Below are positions 34,064 through 42,192 of a stretch of 64,000 bases of DNA, piece after piece. Each line of letters begins with the position of its first letter. Position 1 is the stretch's first letter. The notes below the pieces were generated by a model, which was not told the origin of the DNA, did no database searches, and was given only the letters and a program-made list of their open reading frames with translations. The position numbers and the translations under genes were made by a program. Source of the DNA: CAYXVF01 sp964468125 (GTDB lineage: Bacteria > Myxococcota > XYA12-FULL-58-9 > CAYXVF01); the NCBI GenBank assembly GCA_964468125.1, contig CAYXVF010000020.1:4492-68491 (forward strand). Reading direction: 5' to 3'.

Positions 34064-35200
34064 ATGTGGATATGGACTCTCACCGCGACGCTCTTCGTTC
34101 TTGCCACCGAGGCCGAGGCTCCGAAACCGCCGATCGAGCCGAATCGAAAGTGGGAGGTCCTGAGCCGACCTCGCACGGACACCCAGCGTCGGGAGGCGCT
34201 CCGTATCGCCGCCGAGAGGCTCGGCGATGACACCCTTCTCAAGCTCGCCGGATTCGACGTCACGCCCGAGCTTCTGCGTACTCTCGCTCAGACGCCGGCA
34301 GAAGAGCCCTTGCTCCGCGCCATTCGAGAGAAGACACGTCGCCCGATCGACCTAGACGATTTTCTTCTGTTCTTGGATGACGTGCTCGCGATGCCCGAGG
34401 ATTATCGTTCGAGCGGACTCTGGGTGTCCGGTGGCCGCGCCCGGGCTGAAGGGATCCTCCTGCACCCAGACGACATCTACAAGAAGCGCCCCCGCCGCTA
34501 CGGCACACGGGGCCAGCCGCTCGCTGTGGATAAACCCGCGCGCCCAGACAAGCTCCCGCCTGCGGCGGATGGTGATCCCCTCGGGCCGAACTGGAGTGCT
34601 CGCTTCGAGAATCCCAGCGACCGGGAAGGCCTCGAGGCGGCTCTGAGCGAAGTCGCGCCCGATTTTCGTGCGCGCGTTGTGAACCTCCTCGACCAACTCG
34701 AAGCACAGGGAGCCGAGGTCTACCTCACGTCCACCGTACGCAAGCGCGAGCGCGGCTACCTGATGTGGGGCGCGTTCTACCTGAGCCGAAGCCCGAACGA
34801 TGAGGTCCTCGCGGCGCGCGTGCGAGAGATCACCGCTTTAAACGAGAAGTGGAAGCTCAACATTCCCATTCAGTGGCAGCACCCCGAAGGACTGGCGGCA
34901 ACCAAAGAAGCGGCGCGACAAATGAGTGACGCCTATGACGTGGTCTATGCCACCCGACGCGGGGCACAGTTCTCGGACCACTACGACGGCGATGCGGTGG
35001 ACTTCGTTGCCCTCGGCCTGCCGCGCACATTGTCTCTCGAGGCCCCGGACGGCGCGAAGAAGACCTTCAATTTGAGCGACCCGTCGCAGCCTCGAGACAT
35101 CAGCCTGACCCCTGGTCTCGTGCGCTGGGTGGAAAGACACTTCGGCTTCAAGAAGCTCCTGAGCGACTACCCGCACTGGAACGACGCCGCGAAGAACTGA
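34064..35200 (+). CDS. Exported LAS-type (M15-like) zinc peptidase
   Basis: 378 residues with a short signal-like N-terminus (MWIWTLTATLFVLATEAEA). The C-terminal part carries the LAS metallopeptidase pattern: TSTVRKRERGYLMWGAFYLS holds the first Arg/Ser region, QFSDHYDGDAVDFVAL provides HxxxxxxD zinc ligands (His-Tyr-Asp-Gly-Asp-Ala-Val-Asp), and the last zinc His lies in SDYPHWNDA. The family contains D-Ala-D-Ala carboxypeptidases, VanY and phage endopeptidases, so cleavage of peptidoglycan stem peptides is the likely role. The N-terminal half (about 30-170) is an unrecognised helical region. Followed 13 bases later by a rhomboid protease gene in the same direction, probably cotranscribed. 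Confidence 0.75.
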   Translation: MWIWTLTATLFVLATEAEAPKPPIEPNRKWEVLSRPRTDTQRREALRIAAERLGDDTLLKLAGFDVTPELLRTLAQTPAEEPLLRAIREKTRRPIDLDDFLLFLDDVLAMPEDYRSSGLWVSGGRARAEGILLHPDDIYKKRPRRYGTRGQPLAVDKPARPDKLPPAADGDPLGPNWSARFENPSDREGLEAALSEVAPDFRARVVNLLDQLEAQGAEVYLTSTVRKRERGYLMWGAFYLSRSPNDEVLAARVREITALNEKWKLNIPIQWQHPEGLAATKEAARQMSDAYDVVYATRRGAQFSDHYDGDAVDFVALGLPRTLSLEAPDGAKKTFNLSDPSQPRDISLTPGLVRWVERHFGFKKLLSDYPHWNDAAKN

Positions 35201-35213
35201 GCGAAGGACCGCA

Positions 35214-36776
35214 GTGGATACCGGCTACGTCCTGTCCTGGGTAGTGGCGCTGAGCTCCGGTCTCGCGCTGATGCTCGGTCTTCGTCGGGGCGGGCGGCCG
35301 CGTGGATGGGTGGTCGTCCATGGCGGCCTGCTCGCGATTCTCGCGGTCGCCGCGACAGTCTCGGACCTCTCGCTCGCGGGACTCGTTGCAGGCGCGGTTT
35401 GGGTGCCTTCGGTGCTCATTCCCATCCTGCTGGCTCGACAAATTCCGAAGTGGATCGGTGTGCGGCGCTATCGCATCGCTTCTTGCGCTGCTCGCGCGGT
35501 CGCGCTCCTCCACCCGGCGGACGGCTGGCAGCATCAGCTGACCTCGGTCCGTGTTCTCGCCGCACTCGACAACGGTCGGCTCGAAGCTGCGGATGCATTG
35601 ATCCGAGCCCTACCGGAGCACAGCCCGGCCCGGCGCGCGCTGCGTGCCCACTGGTGGCGCGCCTCAGGACGTTACGAAGAAGCCGCTCAGTGGCTGAATG
35701 AAATGCGAAGGCCAGGATCGCGCCTGGAGCCGGCTCTGCTCTCGCTGGAAATACGCGTGGCTGGCGAGCGGGGCGATTTCTCTCAGCTGCTTGGAGCGAT
35801 GAATCGGATCGCCGCGTTGATGGGCCCCGCCCCCGATCGCGCCTCTACCTCGCTCATGCTCGCCGCCTTTGCCGGAGACACAGCCCTGACGGCTTCGCTC
35901 TTGGAAGAGGCTCTGCCTGATCTCCCGGCCGACGCGGCGGCCTTCTGGCGCCTCACCGCGGCGCAACGGGCAGGAGCGGACACCTCCGAGGCCCTGGCGG
36001 TCCTCGAGCATTCAACCCATCCGGTCACCCGCGCCGCGACAGTACGACGCAGGAGAACCCCGCTCGCCCGTCTCGATGACACCTCCCGGAGCCTTTGCGC
36101 ACCGGCACTCAAGCGGATCGCGGAGGAGCTACAGGCGGGGCTCCTGATCCCACCGAGCCGGGCGCGCCCCTGGGCCACCTGGGGGATCTGCGCGGTGTTG
36201 CTCATCGCTTTCGCCGTAGAGCTCCCAGGCGGCGTAGAAAACCTTGAAAACCTCGCGACCCTCGGCGGGCTTGTTCTTCCGGTCTCGCTCACGCCGGGCG
36301 AAGGGTGGCGCGTGATCACCGGTGGTTTGCTTCACTTCGGATGGCTTCACCTGACACTCAATGTGGTTGCGATTCTGTTCTTTGGCGCTCGGGTAGAGCG
36401 GCGGGTCGGAGCCATCTGGGTCTTGGCGGTCTTCGCCTCGAGCAACATAGGCGCCATGCAGCTGATCGTGAGCACCACGACCGCGAGCGCGGAGAACCCG
36501 GGCATTCTGATCGGCGCCTCCGGCGGGGTCATGGGGATTCTGGGCGCGGTTCTGGCCGGCGTTTTGTTGCACTATGTCCGCCACCGCTCGCCGCGAGAAC
36601 GGCGGGAGCTCTTCGTTCTGGTCGGCATCGTCGCGCTTCAATCCCTCTTCGATGCTGCCACCCCAGAGGTCAGCGGGCCCGTGCACCTCTTTGGGCTGCT
36701 CATCGGACTCGCGCTCACCCTATCGCGCTTTGGGCTCGTAGCTCTCTTCGACACGAGGCCAACACGAGCACGCTGA
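35214..36776 (+). CDS. Rhomboid intramembrane serine protease with long N-terminal extension
   Basis: 520 residues. The C-terminal six-helix rhomboid core (about 325-510) has GGLLHFGWLHLTLNVVAIL, the H..N segment of TM2, and ILIGASGGVMGILGAVLAG with the nucleophile Ser. The catalytic His is in GPVHLFGLLIGLALTL. The Ser-His dyad cleaves helices of membrane substrates. Before it are two hydrophobic helices and a soluble domain of about 220 residues with repeated helix pairs (ARRALRAHWWRASGRYEEAA) that looks TPR-like and might present substrates. Starts GTG, 13 bases after the LAS peptidase gene. Rhomboids with TPR domains are known; here the order is TPR-like first. Confidence 0.9.
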   Translation: MDTGYVLSWVVALSSGLALMLGLRRGGRPRGWVVVHGGLLAILAVAATVSDLSLAGLVAGAVWVPSVLIPILLARQIPKWIGVRRYRIASCAARAVALLHPADGWQHQLTSVRVLAALDNGRLEAADALIRALPEHSPARRALRAHWWRASGRYEEAAQWLNEMRRPGSRLEPALLSLEIRVAGERGDFSQLLGAMNRIAALMGPAPDRASTSLMLAAFAGDTALTASLLEEALPDLPADAAAFWRLTAAQRAGADTSEALAVLEHSTHPVTRAATVRRRRTPLARLDDTSRSLCAPALKRIAEELQAGLLIPPSRARPWATWGICAVLLIAFAVELPGGVENLENLATLGGLVLPVSLTPGEGWRVITGGLLHFGWLHLTLNVVAILFFGARVERRVGAIWVLAVFASSNIGAMQLIVSTTTASAENPGILIGASGGVMGILGAVLAGVLLHYVRHRSPRERRELFVLVGIVALQSLFDAATPEVSGPVHLFGLLIGLALTLSRFGLVALFDTRPTRAR

Positions 36777-36890
36777 GCAGCAATTCGCGAAAAGATCTCA
36801 AGTTCTCTCGCGATGGGCGGGATGCGCCGCGGCCAGCGCCCCTCGTGGTCGCGAACGCGGGCCTCGAGATCCCGGCGCCCGGCTCGCGCA

Positions 36891-36927
36891 AATAAAAACG
36901 CCCGGGCGAATTCAATCCGCCCGGGCG
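36891..36927 (-). terminator. Rho-independent terminator for the fasciclin gene
   Basis: A perfect 10-bp inverted repeat (cgcccgggcg on both sides, 36899-36908 and 36918-36927) has a 9-base loop. Read on the minus strand it is followed by TTTTTATT. It lies 23 bases after the fasciclin gene's stop. The strong GC stem may also slow transcription from the rhomboid gene on the other strand. Confidence 0.9.
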
Positions 36928-36949
36928 CATTCTATCCGATCAGCGAGAC

Positions 36950-37927
36950 TTACTCGGTCGGGGGGAGCAGCACACCGTCGATGATGTGCACGATGCCGTT
37001 GCTGGTGACCACGTCGGTGTACACGACGTTGATCGTGCCATTCAGCACCACACCGTTGCTGGTGTCGATCGCGATGTCCTGGCCGCTCGCCATCGTCTGC
37101 GAGGTAGCCGGCGGCGGGCCGACGATGTCTGCCGCTGCGACCTCGGTCCCGAGCACCGCGTGGTAGAGCACCACCGCCTCGACATCTTCGTCGGGAAGGA
37201 TGTCAACGACCGGAGCCACCGCGTTCACAGCGGGGTTGATCGGCGCGAAGAGCGTGAGCGCACCGTCGGCATCCGCGAGCGCGTCCACGACCGTATTGGC
37301 GGTCAGGTCGCCGGCGACACCGGCGATGGCGCTGAAGATCGGGTAGGTGGTGAGAAGCTGGAGGGTGGTTCCCGGAAACTCAGGTACGAGGGCCTCCGGC
37401 AGGAGCACGCCGTCGATCAGGTGCACGACGCCGTTTGTGGCGAGAATGTCGGTGGTGGTCACCTGGATCACTCCGTTCAACGCTACGACAGTCTCGCTGC
37501 CAACGGTGTAGACGTTGATATCGATGCTCGAGCCGCTGAGCGCGGTCCCGACACTCATGCCGTTCATGCCGACGACGTCGCTCGCGGTCACCGTGTCACC
37601 GGCAATCACGTGGTAGTTCACGACGTCCTCGAGGATCGCGCTCGGGTCTGGAACCAAGGCGAGCAAGGCGGTGAACGCGTCGTTGGTAGGCGCGAACACG
37701 GTGAACTCACCTTCTGAGCCTAGGAGTTCCGCCTGCGCGGTGCTCAGGCTGTCCACCAAGGTCGAGAGCTCGGGCGTTGCCGCGGCGATCTCAGCGATGG
37801 TCTGGGTCGGCGCGCTGTCGCCGGTGCCATTGTTGTTGTTGTTTTCCGTCTCATCGTCGTCGCCACAGGCTGCGATGAACAGGGCGCCGACACAGGCCAG
37901 CACGCGAAATGAATTCTTCAGATGCAT
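36950..37927 (-). CDS. Lipoprotein with two fasciclin (FAS1) domains
   Basis: 325 residues. Lipoprotein signal MHLKNSFRVLACVGALFIAAC with Cys21, then an acidic-Asn linker (GDDDETENNNNNGTGDSAPT) that keeps the domains away from the membrane. Two FAS1 domains follow, at about 45-180 and 185-325. Each has the H1 pattern (FTVFAPTNDAFTALL; LTLFAPINPAVNAV), the central YH motif (VVNYHVIAGDTV; VLYHAVLGTEVA) and the H2 ending NGVVHLIDGVLLP or NGIVHIIDGVLLP. FAS1 domains mediate adhesion or matrix binding. Surface or periplasmic location is inferred. A strong terminator follows it. The two domains are paralogous and probably arose by duplication. Confidence 0.95.
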   Translation of the reverse strand: MHLKNSFRVLACVGALFIAACGDDDETENNNNNGTGDSAPTQTIAEIAAATPELSTLVDSLSTAQAELLGSEGEFTVFAPTNDAFTALLALVPDPSAILEDVVNYHVIAGDTVTASDVVGMNGMSVGTALSGSSIDINVYTVGSETVVALNGVIQVTTTDILATNGVVHLIDGVLLPEALVPEFPGTTLQLLTTYPIFSAIAGVAGDLTANTVVDALADADGALTLFAPINPAVNAVAPVVDILPDEDVEAVVLYHAVLGTEVAAADIVGPPPATSQTMASGQDIAIDTSNGVVLNGTINVVYTDVVTSNGIVHIIDGVLLPPTE

Positions 37928-38176
37928 TGTGGAGTCTCCAAAAACTGCTCGGCGCCTCCGCGCCGTCGTGAGACGAGCCCCACGCGTCCCCTGCGGTCAC
38001 CCGCACGAAGAGTCTCGTCGTTTTATCCTTCCCCCATTGGGGGCAGCCGGCCGGTAAACTAAACGGCAAACGCTTCCTGGCAAGGTGGAACCGACAGTTG
38101 AATCGCCGAAAAGCGCTGTTTTTAGGTTCGTTTTCGCGAACCGTGCGATCGACGGGAAGTGCTCGGGTGGGTTTGC

Positions 38177-38557
38177 CTAGGCGGGTGCCCCACCCTGCAT
38201 ATAGGCTGTGCTTGCCTCTGGCGTCGTCAAGCCGGCGCTTTCAAACCACACGCGCACGTCCGGATCTCGGAGCAGAATCCCGACCTCGCCCGCGTGCAGG
38301 CGCCACTCGAGCCGTGCTGCTATCTCGTGGATCTCTGCGACGAGGCGATGGTACTCGCCGCCGGGCTCGGACTCGAGCGAGAGGATCACCTCGCCGAGGC
38401 GGCGATGCTTGAAGAGACTGCGTCGGACCGCTGCGACGTGGCGCCATACCAGCAGCGCAGCCCGATTCTCCCGCTCCTGAAACACCTCGAAGTGCCGGTT
38501 GCGAGACATCGAGATCCCACGGGCTTCGAGCTCCAGAATGCGCGCCACCGCGCTCAT
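38177..38557 (-). CDS. Hypothetical 126-aa soluble protein
   Basis: Not recognised as any family. The frame shows the strong third-position GC of neighbouring genes over its whole length. The product is Arg- and Glu-rich, predicted mostly helical (MSAVARILELEARGISMSRN, VWRHVAAVRRSLFKHRRLGE), with a final beta-like stretch (GILLRDPDVRVWFESAGLTT). No signal peptide or membrane helix is seen. It lies about 250 bases upstream of the start of the fasciclin gene and about 80 bases from the divergent 38635-38820 gene. A cytoplasmic role is likely; nothing else can be said. Confidence 0.7.
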   Translation of the reverse strand: MSAVARILELEARGISMSRNRHFEVFQERENRAALLVWRHVAAVRRSLFKHRRLGEVILSLESEPGGEYHRLVAEIHEIAARLEWRLHAGEVGILLRDPDVRVWFESAGLTTPEASTAYMQGGAPA

Positions 38558-38634
38558 CGCTTGCGTCCTCGATGCATGGTCTGAAACGATAACGTGAACG
38601 GCGGCTCTGTCAAACCGCCCGATGAGGGACCCTC

Positions 38635-38820
38635 ATGACCACGAGGTTTGCGATCGCTCTGCCCAACGGGAAGCCCGTAACCGCCGACTACCCGACCGCG
38701 GCCGAAGCGTGGCGCGAGCTGATCGCGGACCTGCCGACCGACCCGGACGCCGCTCGCACGCTGACGCTGAAATGGGTCGGCAAGGGGTATCGAGTGATCG
38801 ATCGCGGTCAGGGGACGTAG
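38635..38820 (+). CDS. Hypothetical 61-aa protein
   Basis: Small acidic protein of unknown function (MTTRFAIALPNGKPVTADYP ... WVGKGYRVIDRGQGT), with neighbour-like codon use and a GAGGGA ribosome-binding site just before the ATG, which supports translation. Predicted short alpha/beta fold, no export signal. Its last 13 bases overlap the 3' end of the convergent HMG-CoA synthase gene. Its start is about 77 bases from the divergent 38177-38557 gene, so the two may share a promoter region. No family recognised. Confidence 0.6.
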   Translation: MTTRFAIALPNGKPVTADYPTAAEAWRELIADLPTDPDAARTLTLKWVGKGYRVIDRGQGT

Positions 38821-40271
38821 CGGTAGTACTCGATCCCCACGTCATCGAAACCCGTGCCGTTCATGCCGCCCACCCGGTCAACGACGAACGCGTTCTTGAT
38901 CACGTCAGCGACCTCGACGTCGATCCCGTCGTGAATCGCTTCGTACTGCTCCCGCGTGAGGTCGAGAGCCCCTTCGAGGCTCTCCGCGAACCGGATCCGG
39001 CGCGCAGCCTCCTCGAAACCCTCGACAACAGACACCGGGATCGCCTCGGCGGCATCCCCGCTGCCGTAACCCACGAGCAACCAGCTCCGTCCGGCGTTGC
39101 CCTGCTCTACCGCTTCTTCCAAGGCCGCGGCGAGCCATGCGGGAAGCGAAGCGGTGTAGAGGTTGCCGAGCTCCATCATCGGGTCTGAGCCGAGGGCGAG
39201 CTTCTCATCCACGAGCTCACGATGACGCTCCTGCGAGCGGAAGGCGCGAAGCACGCGCATCGTGCACGGAAACGGATCGTCATCGAGGCGCCCTTCCTTG
39301 GTCGCGGCGAACAAATCTCTCGGGCGGTCGAGCTCTGCGAGCACCGTGTCGAGCTCCACGTCCGCCACGGCGCACAGCTCGGCGAGCTCGGCTTTCTTCT
39401 CTTCGGTCCGCGACATTTCAACCAGCGTGCTCATCGCCCAGGCGGTGATCGGGATCTTCCGATAGGGCCGATGGAAGAACACCCGGTCGACGTTCGCGCT
39501 GAGTGTGTCGCGCTCGCTTTCGGGCAGCTTCGCGCGCATCGCGTCGAGTGCGGCCAAAACCTCATCGAGATAGCAGGCCGTTGAGTACTTGCCGTTGAAC
39601 ACCGGGAAGTCGTGCACGCGGTTCACGCTCGCCGTGTACTCGGGCTCCATGAACCGTTGAAACGGCTTGCGAAAATCGGGTCCGCGATAGCGCGAAGCGC
39701 TGCCCGAATGACGCACGTCGATCGCGAGAAGTTTTGGATCCTCCTCCACGAGCATGGCGACCGCGCCTGCCCCCTGCGTGGGCTCCCCGGTGCTCCCGCG
39801 CTCGTATTCGGCGATGTCCGCGGCGACTACGATCGCTTTGCGGCCCGCGCCGTCGACGTGAAGATAACGCGCGGCTTGCTTCAGTCCGTACATGCCACCG
39901 AGGCAGGCGTGCTTGATCTCCGGGACCTCCATGTCACGGGCGAGAGGGGGCAGTCCTTTTTGCTGCAGACCCTCGTCGATCATTCCGCGAAGAATCACCG
40001 CCCCAGCGGCGTTGTCCGTGCTCGATTCGGTCCCGAGAATGAGCATGCCCACGGACGAGGGATCGATGTCGTAGCTTTCGATCAGCCGCAGCACCGCACT
40101 CGCAGCCATGGTGTAAAGGCTCTGCCCGGGGCCCTTGACGCGAAAGCTTCGGCCGACGACCGCCGAAACTTTGTCCCAATTTGAATCGGTCCATTCGCAC
40201 CAATCGCGAAGGTTCACCCGGTGAGGCGGGACGTAGACCGAGAAGCCGCTGATGCCTACTGTTGCTGCCAT
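38808..40271 (-). CDS. mvaS: Hydroxymethylglutaryl-CoA synthase
   Basis: Condenses acetyl-CoA and acetoacetyl-CoA to HMG-CoA, step two of the mevalonate route to isoprenoids. 487 residues, a little longer than most bacterial MvaS. The catalytic Cys123 is in IKHACLGGMYGLKQAARYL; most homologues have Tyr where this has Leu. The general acid/base Glu is in ILGTESSTDNAAG, and the catalytic His is in VFFHRPYRKIPITAW. MMELGNLYTASLPAWLAAAL is the C-terminal GNLYTAS motif. Related HMGCS-like enzymes add beta-branches on polyketides, but there are no polyketide synthase genes or acyl carrier proteins near, so the mevalonate role is favoured. Other pathway genes are not in this window. Confidence 0.93.
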   Translation of the reverse strand: MAATVGISGFSVYVPPHRVNLRDWCEWTDSNWDKVSAVVGRSFRVKGPGQSLYTMAASAVLRLIESYDIDPSSVGMLILGTESSTDNAAGAVILRGMIDEGLQQKGLPPLARDMEVPEIKHACLGGMYGLKQAARYLHVDGAGRKAIVVAADIAEYERGSTGEPTQGAGAVAMLVEEDPKLLAIDVRHSGSASRYRGPDFRKPFQRFMEPEYTASVNRVHDFPVFNGKYSTACYLDEVLAALDAMRAKLPESERDTLSANVDRVFFHRPYRKIPITAWAMSTLVEMSRTEEKKAELAELCAVADVELDTVLAELDRPRDLFAATKEGRLDDDPFPCTMRVLRAFRSQERHRELVDEKLALGSDPMMELGNLYTASLPAWLAAALEEAVEQGNAGRSWLLVGYGSGDAAEAIPVSVVEGFEEAARRIRFAESLEGALDLTREQYEAIHDGIDVEVADVIKNAFVVDRVGGMNGTGFDDVGIEYYRYVP

Positions 40272-40408
40272 GTGCGTGATTCTCCTGTGCGAGGCGCAAA
40301 AAAACGCTCGGATAATCGGCGCTCCTCCCCCCGGAGTCGGTCTAACATGTGGACCAATTGGCCGGAAGGGAAGGCCACCCGATCTAGGTCAATCGGAAGT
40401 ACTACTCA

Positions 40409-41152
40409 ATGCTGATTCGCCTTGAAACATTTCTGTTCGTCCTTGGGGCGCTGATGGCCTGTTCAGTGTCTGCGCCGCCCTGCCCTCAGGGCCAACGATT
40501 GGCTCAGAACGAACGTGAAGGCGCATTGATTCGCTACTGCGTCTCGCTCGAAGATGGCAAGGCCACCGGAGATTTCAGTTGCCGCCACGAAGACGGTCGC
40601 GCGGTAACGGGGACCTATGACCACAACCGCAAGGTCGGTGAATGGCGTTTTTTTCACCGAGGTGGCGAGCTGCTACGGACGGAGCGCTGGGAGCGCGGAG
40701 AGCGAGTGCTGGCGACGCTCTTGGTCGAGGAGGAACGCCCTCCCCTGCGCTGCGGCAAACACGTGATCGTCGAAGCTCCTCCAGGATTTCCGGACATCGA
40801 CGCAGGTTGGCAAGTCGCGGACGGTGAGTCGCGTCGCTATTTTCCAGACAGCGATGTGATCTGGATGCGCGGTCGCTATGAAAACGGCCTAAAAGACGGA
40901 GAGTGGCTCTACCAGAGACGCAGCGGCGAGCCCTTCATCACGGGTCACTACCGCGCCGGGCTTGCGCACGGACGTTGGAAGCGTCATCGATTGAATGGTA
41001 CCGTCGATTCGGCTCGATACGACCGCGGTCGACTCTTGAAGGGTCTCGATCTCGCCGCTGCAGCTCCTAGCGTTCGGGGCCTGGTGAGCAAGGACCCGAG
41101 CGAGCTGACCCGCAACGAGGTACGCACAGCGCTCGAGGAGGCATTGCATTGA
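40409..41152 (+). CDS. Lipoprotein with MORN_2-like repeats
   Basis: 247 residues. The signal MLIRLETFLFVLGALMAC ends in a lipobox-like Cys18. Repeats resembling the MORN_2/YwqK toxin-antitoxin-associated type are seen: GTYDHNRKVGEWRFFHRGGE at about residue 67, GRYENGLKDGEWLYQRRSGE at about 154, and GHYRAGLAHGRWKRHRLNG further on. Such G.Y..G...G.W...H..G units make a beta-sheet stack with unclear ligand. Two Cys pairs lie in the mature part. The downstream YheT gene starts with TTG overlapping its stop, so they are coupled. YwqK antitoxins pair with toxins; no toxin is seen here, so an envelope role is more likely. Confidence 0.8.
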   Translation: MLIRLETFLFVLGALMACSVSAPPCPQGQRLAQNEREGALIRYCVSLEDGKATGDFSCRHEDGRAVTGTYDHNRKVGEWRFFHRGGELLRTERWERGERVLATLLVEEERPPLRCGKHVIVEAPPGFPDIDAGWQVADGESRRYFPDSDVIWMRGRYENGLKDGEWLYQRRSGEPFITGHYRAGLAHGRWKRHRLNGTVDSARYDRGRLLKGLDLAAAAPSVRGLVSKDPSELTRNEVRTALEEALH

Positions 41153-42150
41153 ATCGCCGCACTCGAACACGCGTGCGCGAGGCCCTAGAGGCGCACCCCT
41201 ATGTGCCTGCCCACGGTCTCGCGAGTCGCCACGCCCAAACGATCTACGCGCCCTTCTTTCGCCGACGCCCAGAGGTCGCCTTCGCGCGCGAGATCTGGAA
41301 CACCCCCGACGACGATTTTCTGAGGGTCGCTCTGAGCGAGGGTCGACCCGATCGTCCCGTCGCGATCTTGATTCATGGTTTGGAAGGCAGCGTCGAGGCC
41401 CCCTATGTTCCGGGGATCGCGCACCTACTGGAGTCGCGCGGATACACGGTTATCGCCTACGACCAGCGCGGTTGCGGTGGAGAACTGAACCGAGCGCGAC
41501 GGCTCTATCATTGCGGTGTCACAGAAGACATCGAGCTCGTGGTGCGCAGAACGATCGAGCGCTTCCCCAACCGACCGGTGATGCTCGCCGGAGTTTCCTT
41601 GGGCGGCAATCAGCTAGGCAAGTGGCTCGCCACACACCAGGTCCCCGACGCGATCCGCGCGGCGGCGATCATATCCCCGCCCTTCGACCTCGTCACGAGC
41701 GGCGCGCACATGGATTCACGCATGTGGCTCTACGTTCGCCACTTTCTCAAGACACTGATTCCCAAAGCTCTGGAGAAGGAGCGCCAGTACCCCGGCTCCA
41801 TGGACGCTCGTGCGGTGAAAGAGTCGAAGACCTTCGCCGAGTTCGATACTCACGCTACCGCGGCCCTGCACGGCTTCCGCGATTCCCACGACTACTATTC
41901 GTCGGTCGCCTGCGGCCAGTACTTGTCGGATGTTCGTGTGCCCACGCTCGTGCTCGCCGCCGAGGACGACCCGTTCAATCCGGGGGAGACGATTCCCCGC
42001 GACACGGTGAAACAAAACGATTCTCTCTTTGGACTCTTCCCGCGCCACGGCGGGCACGTGGGGTTCATCTACGGAACGATGCATCAACCTCGCTTCTGGG
42101 CCGAGGAGCAGACCGCTCGCTTCTTCGAGATTCAGCGCGAGCTGGCATAG
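41149..42150 (+). CDS. YheT-family alpha/beta hydrolase
   Basis: 333 residues of the alpha/beta hydrolase fold (AB-hydrolase associated with lipid and ester hydrolysis; eukaryotic relatives are ABHD1/2/3). Motifs: AILIHGLEGSVEAPYVPG (oxyanion region), the nucleophile elbow GVSLGGNQLGKWL with Ser in GxSxG, the acid Asp in LVLAAEDDPFNPG and the His in PRHGGHVGFI. The N-terminal GLASRHAQTIYAPFFRR is characteristic of YheT. Located in the cytoplasm or peripheral to the membrane, with an unknown ester substrate. It starts with TTG overlapping the stop of the MORN-like lipoprotein (TTGA), a coupled pair. Confidence 0.92.
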   Translation: MNRRTRTRVREALEAHPYVPAHGLASRHAQTIYAPFFRRRPEVAFAREIWNTPDDDFLRVALSEGRPDRPVAILIHGLEGSVEAPYVPGIAHLLESRGYTVIAYDQRGCGGELNRARRLYHCGVTEDIELVVRRTIERFPNRPVMLAGVSLGGNQLGKWLATHQVPDAIRAAAIISPPFDLVTSGAHMDSRMWLYVRHFLKTLIPKALEKERQYPGSMDARAVKESKTFAEFDTHATAALHGFRDSHDYYSSVACGQYLSDVRVPTLVLAAEDDPFNPGETIPRDTVKQNDSLFGLFPRHGGHVGFIYGTMHQPRFWAEEQTARFFEIQRELA

Positions 42151-42192
42151 GGCACATCTCACACCCGCTATCGTCGTCAATTCAGCGCTCGC

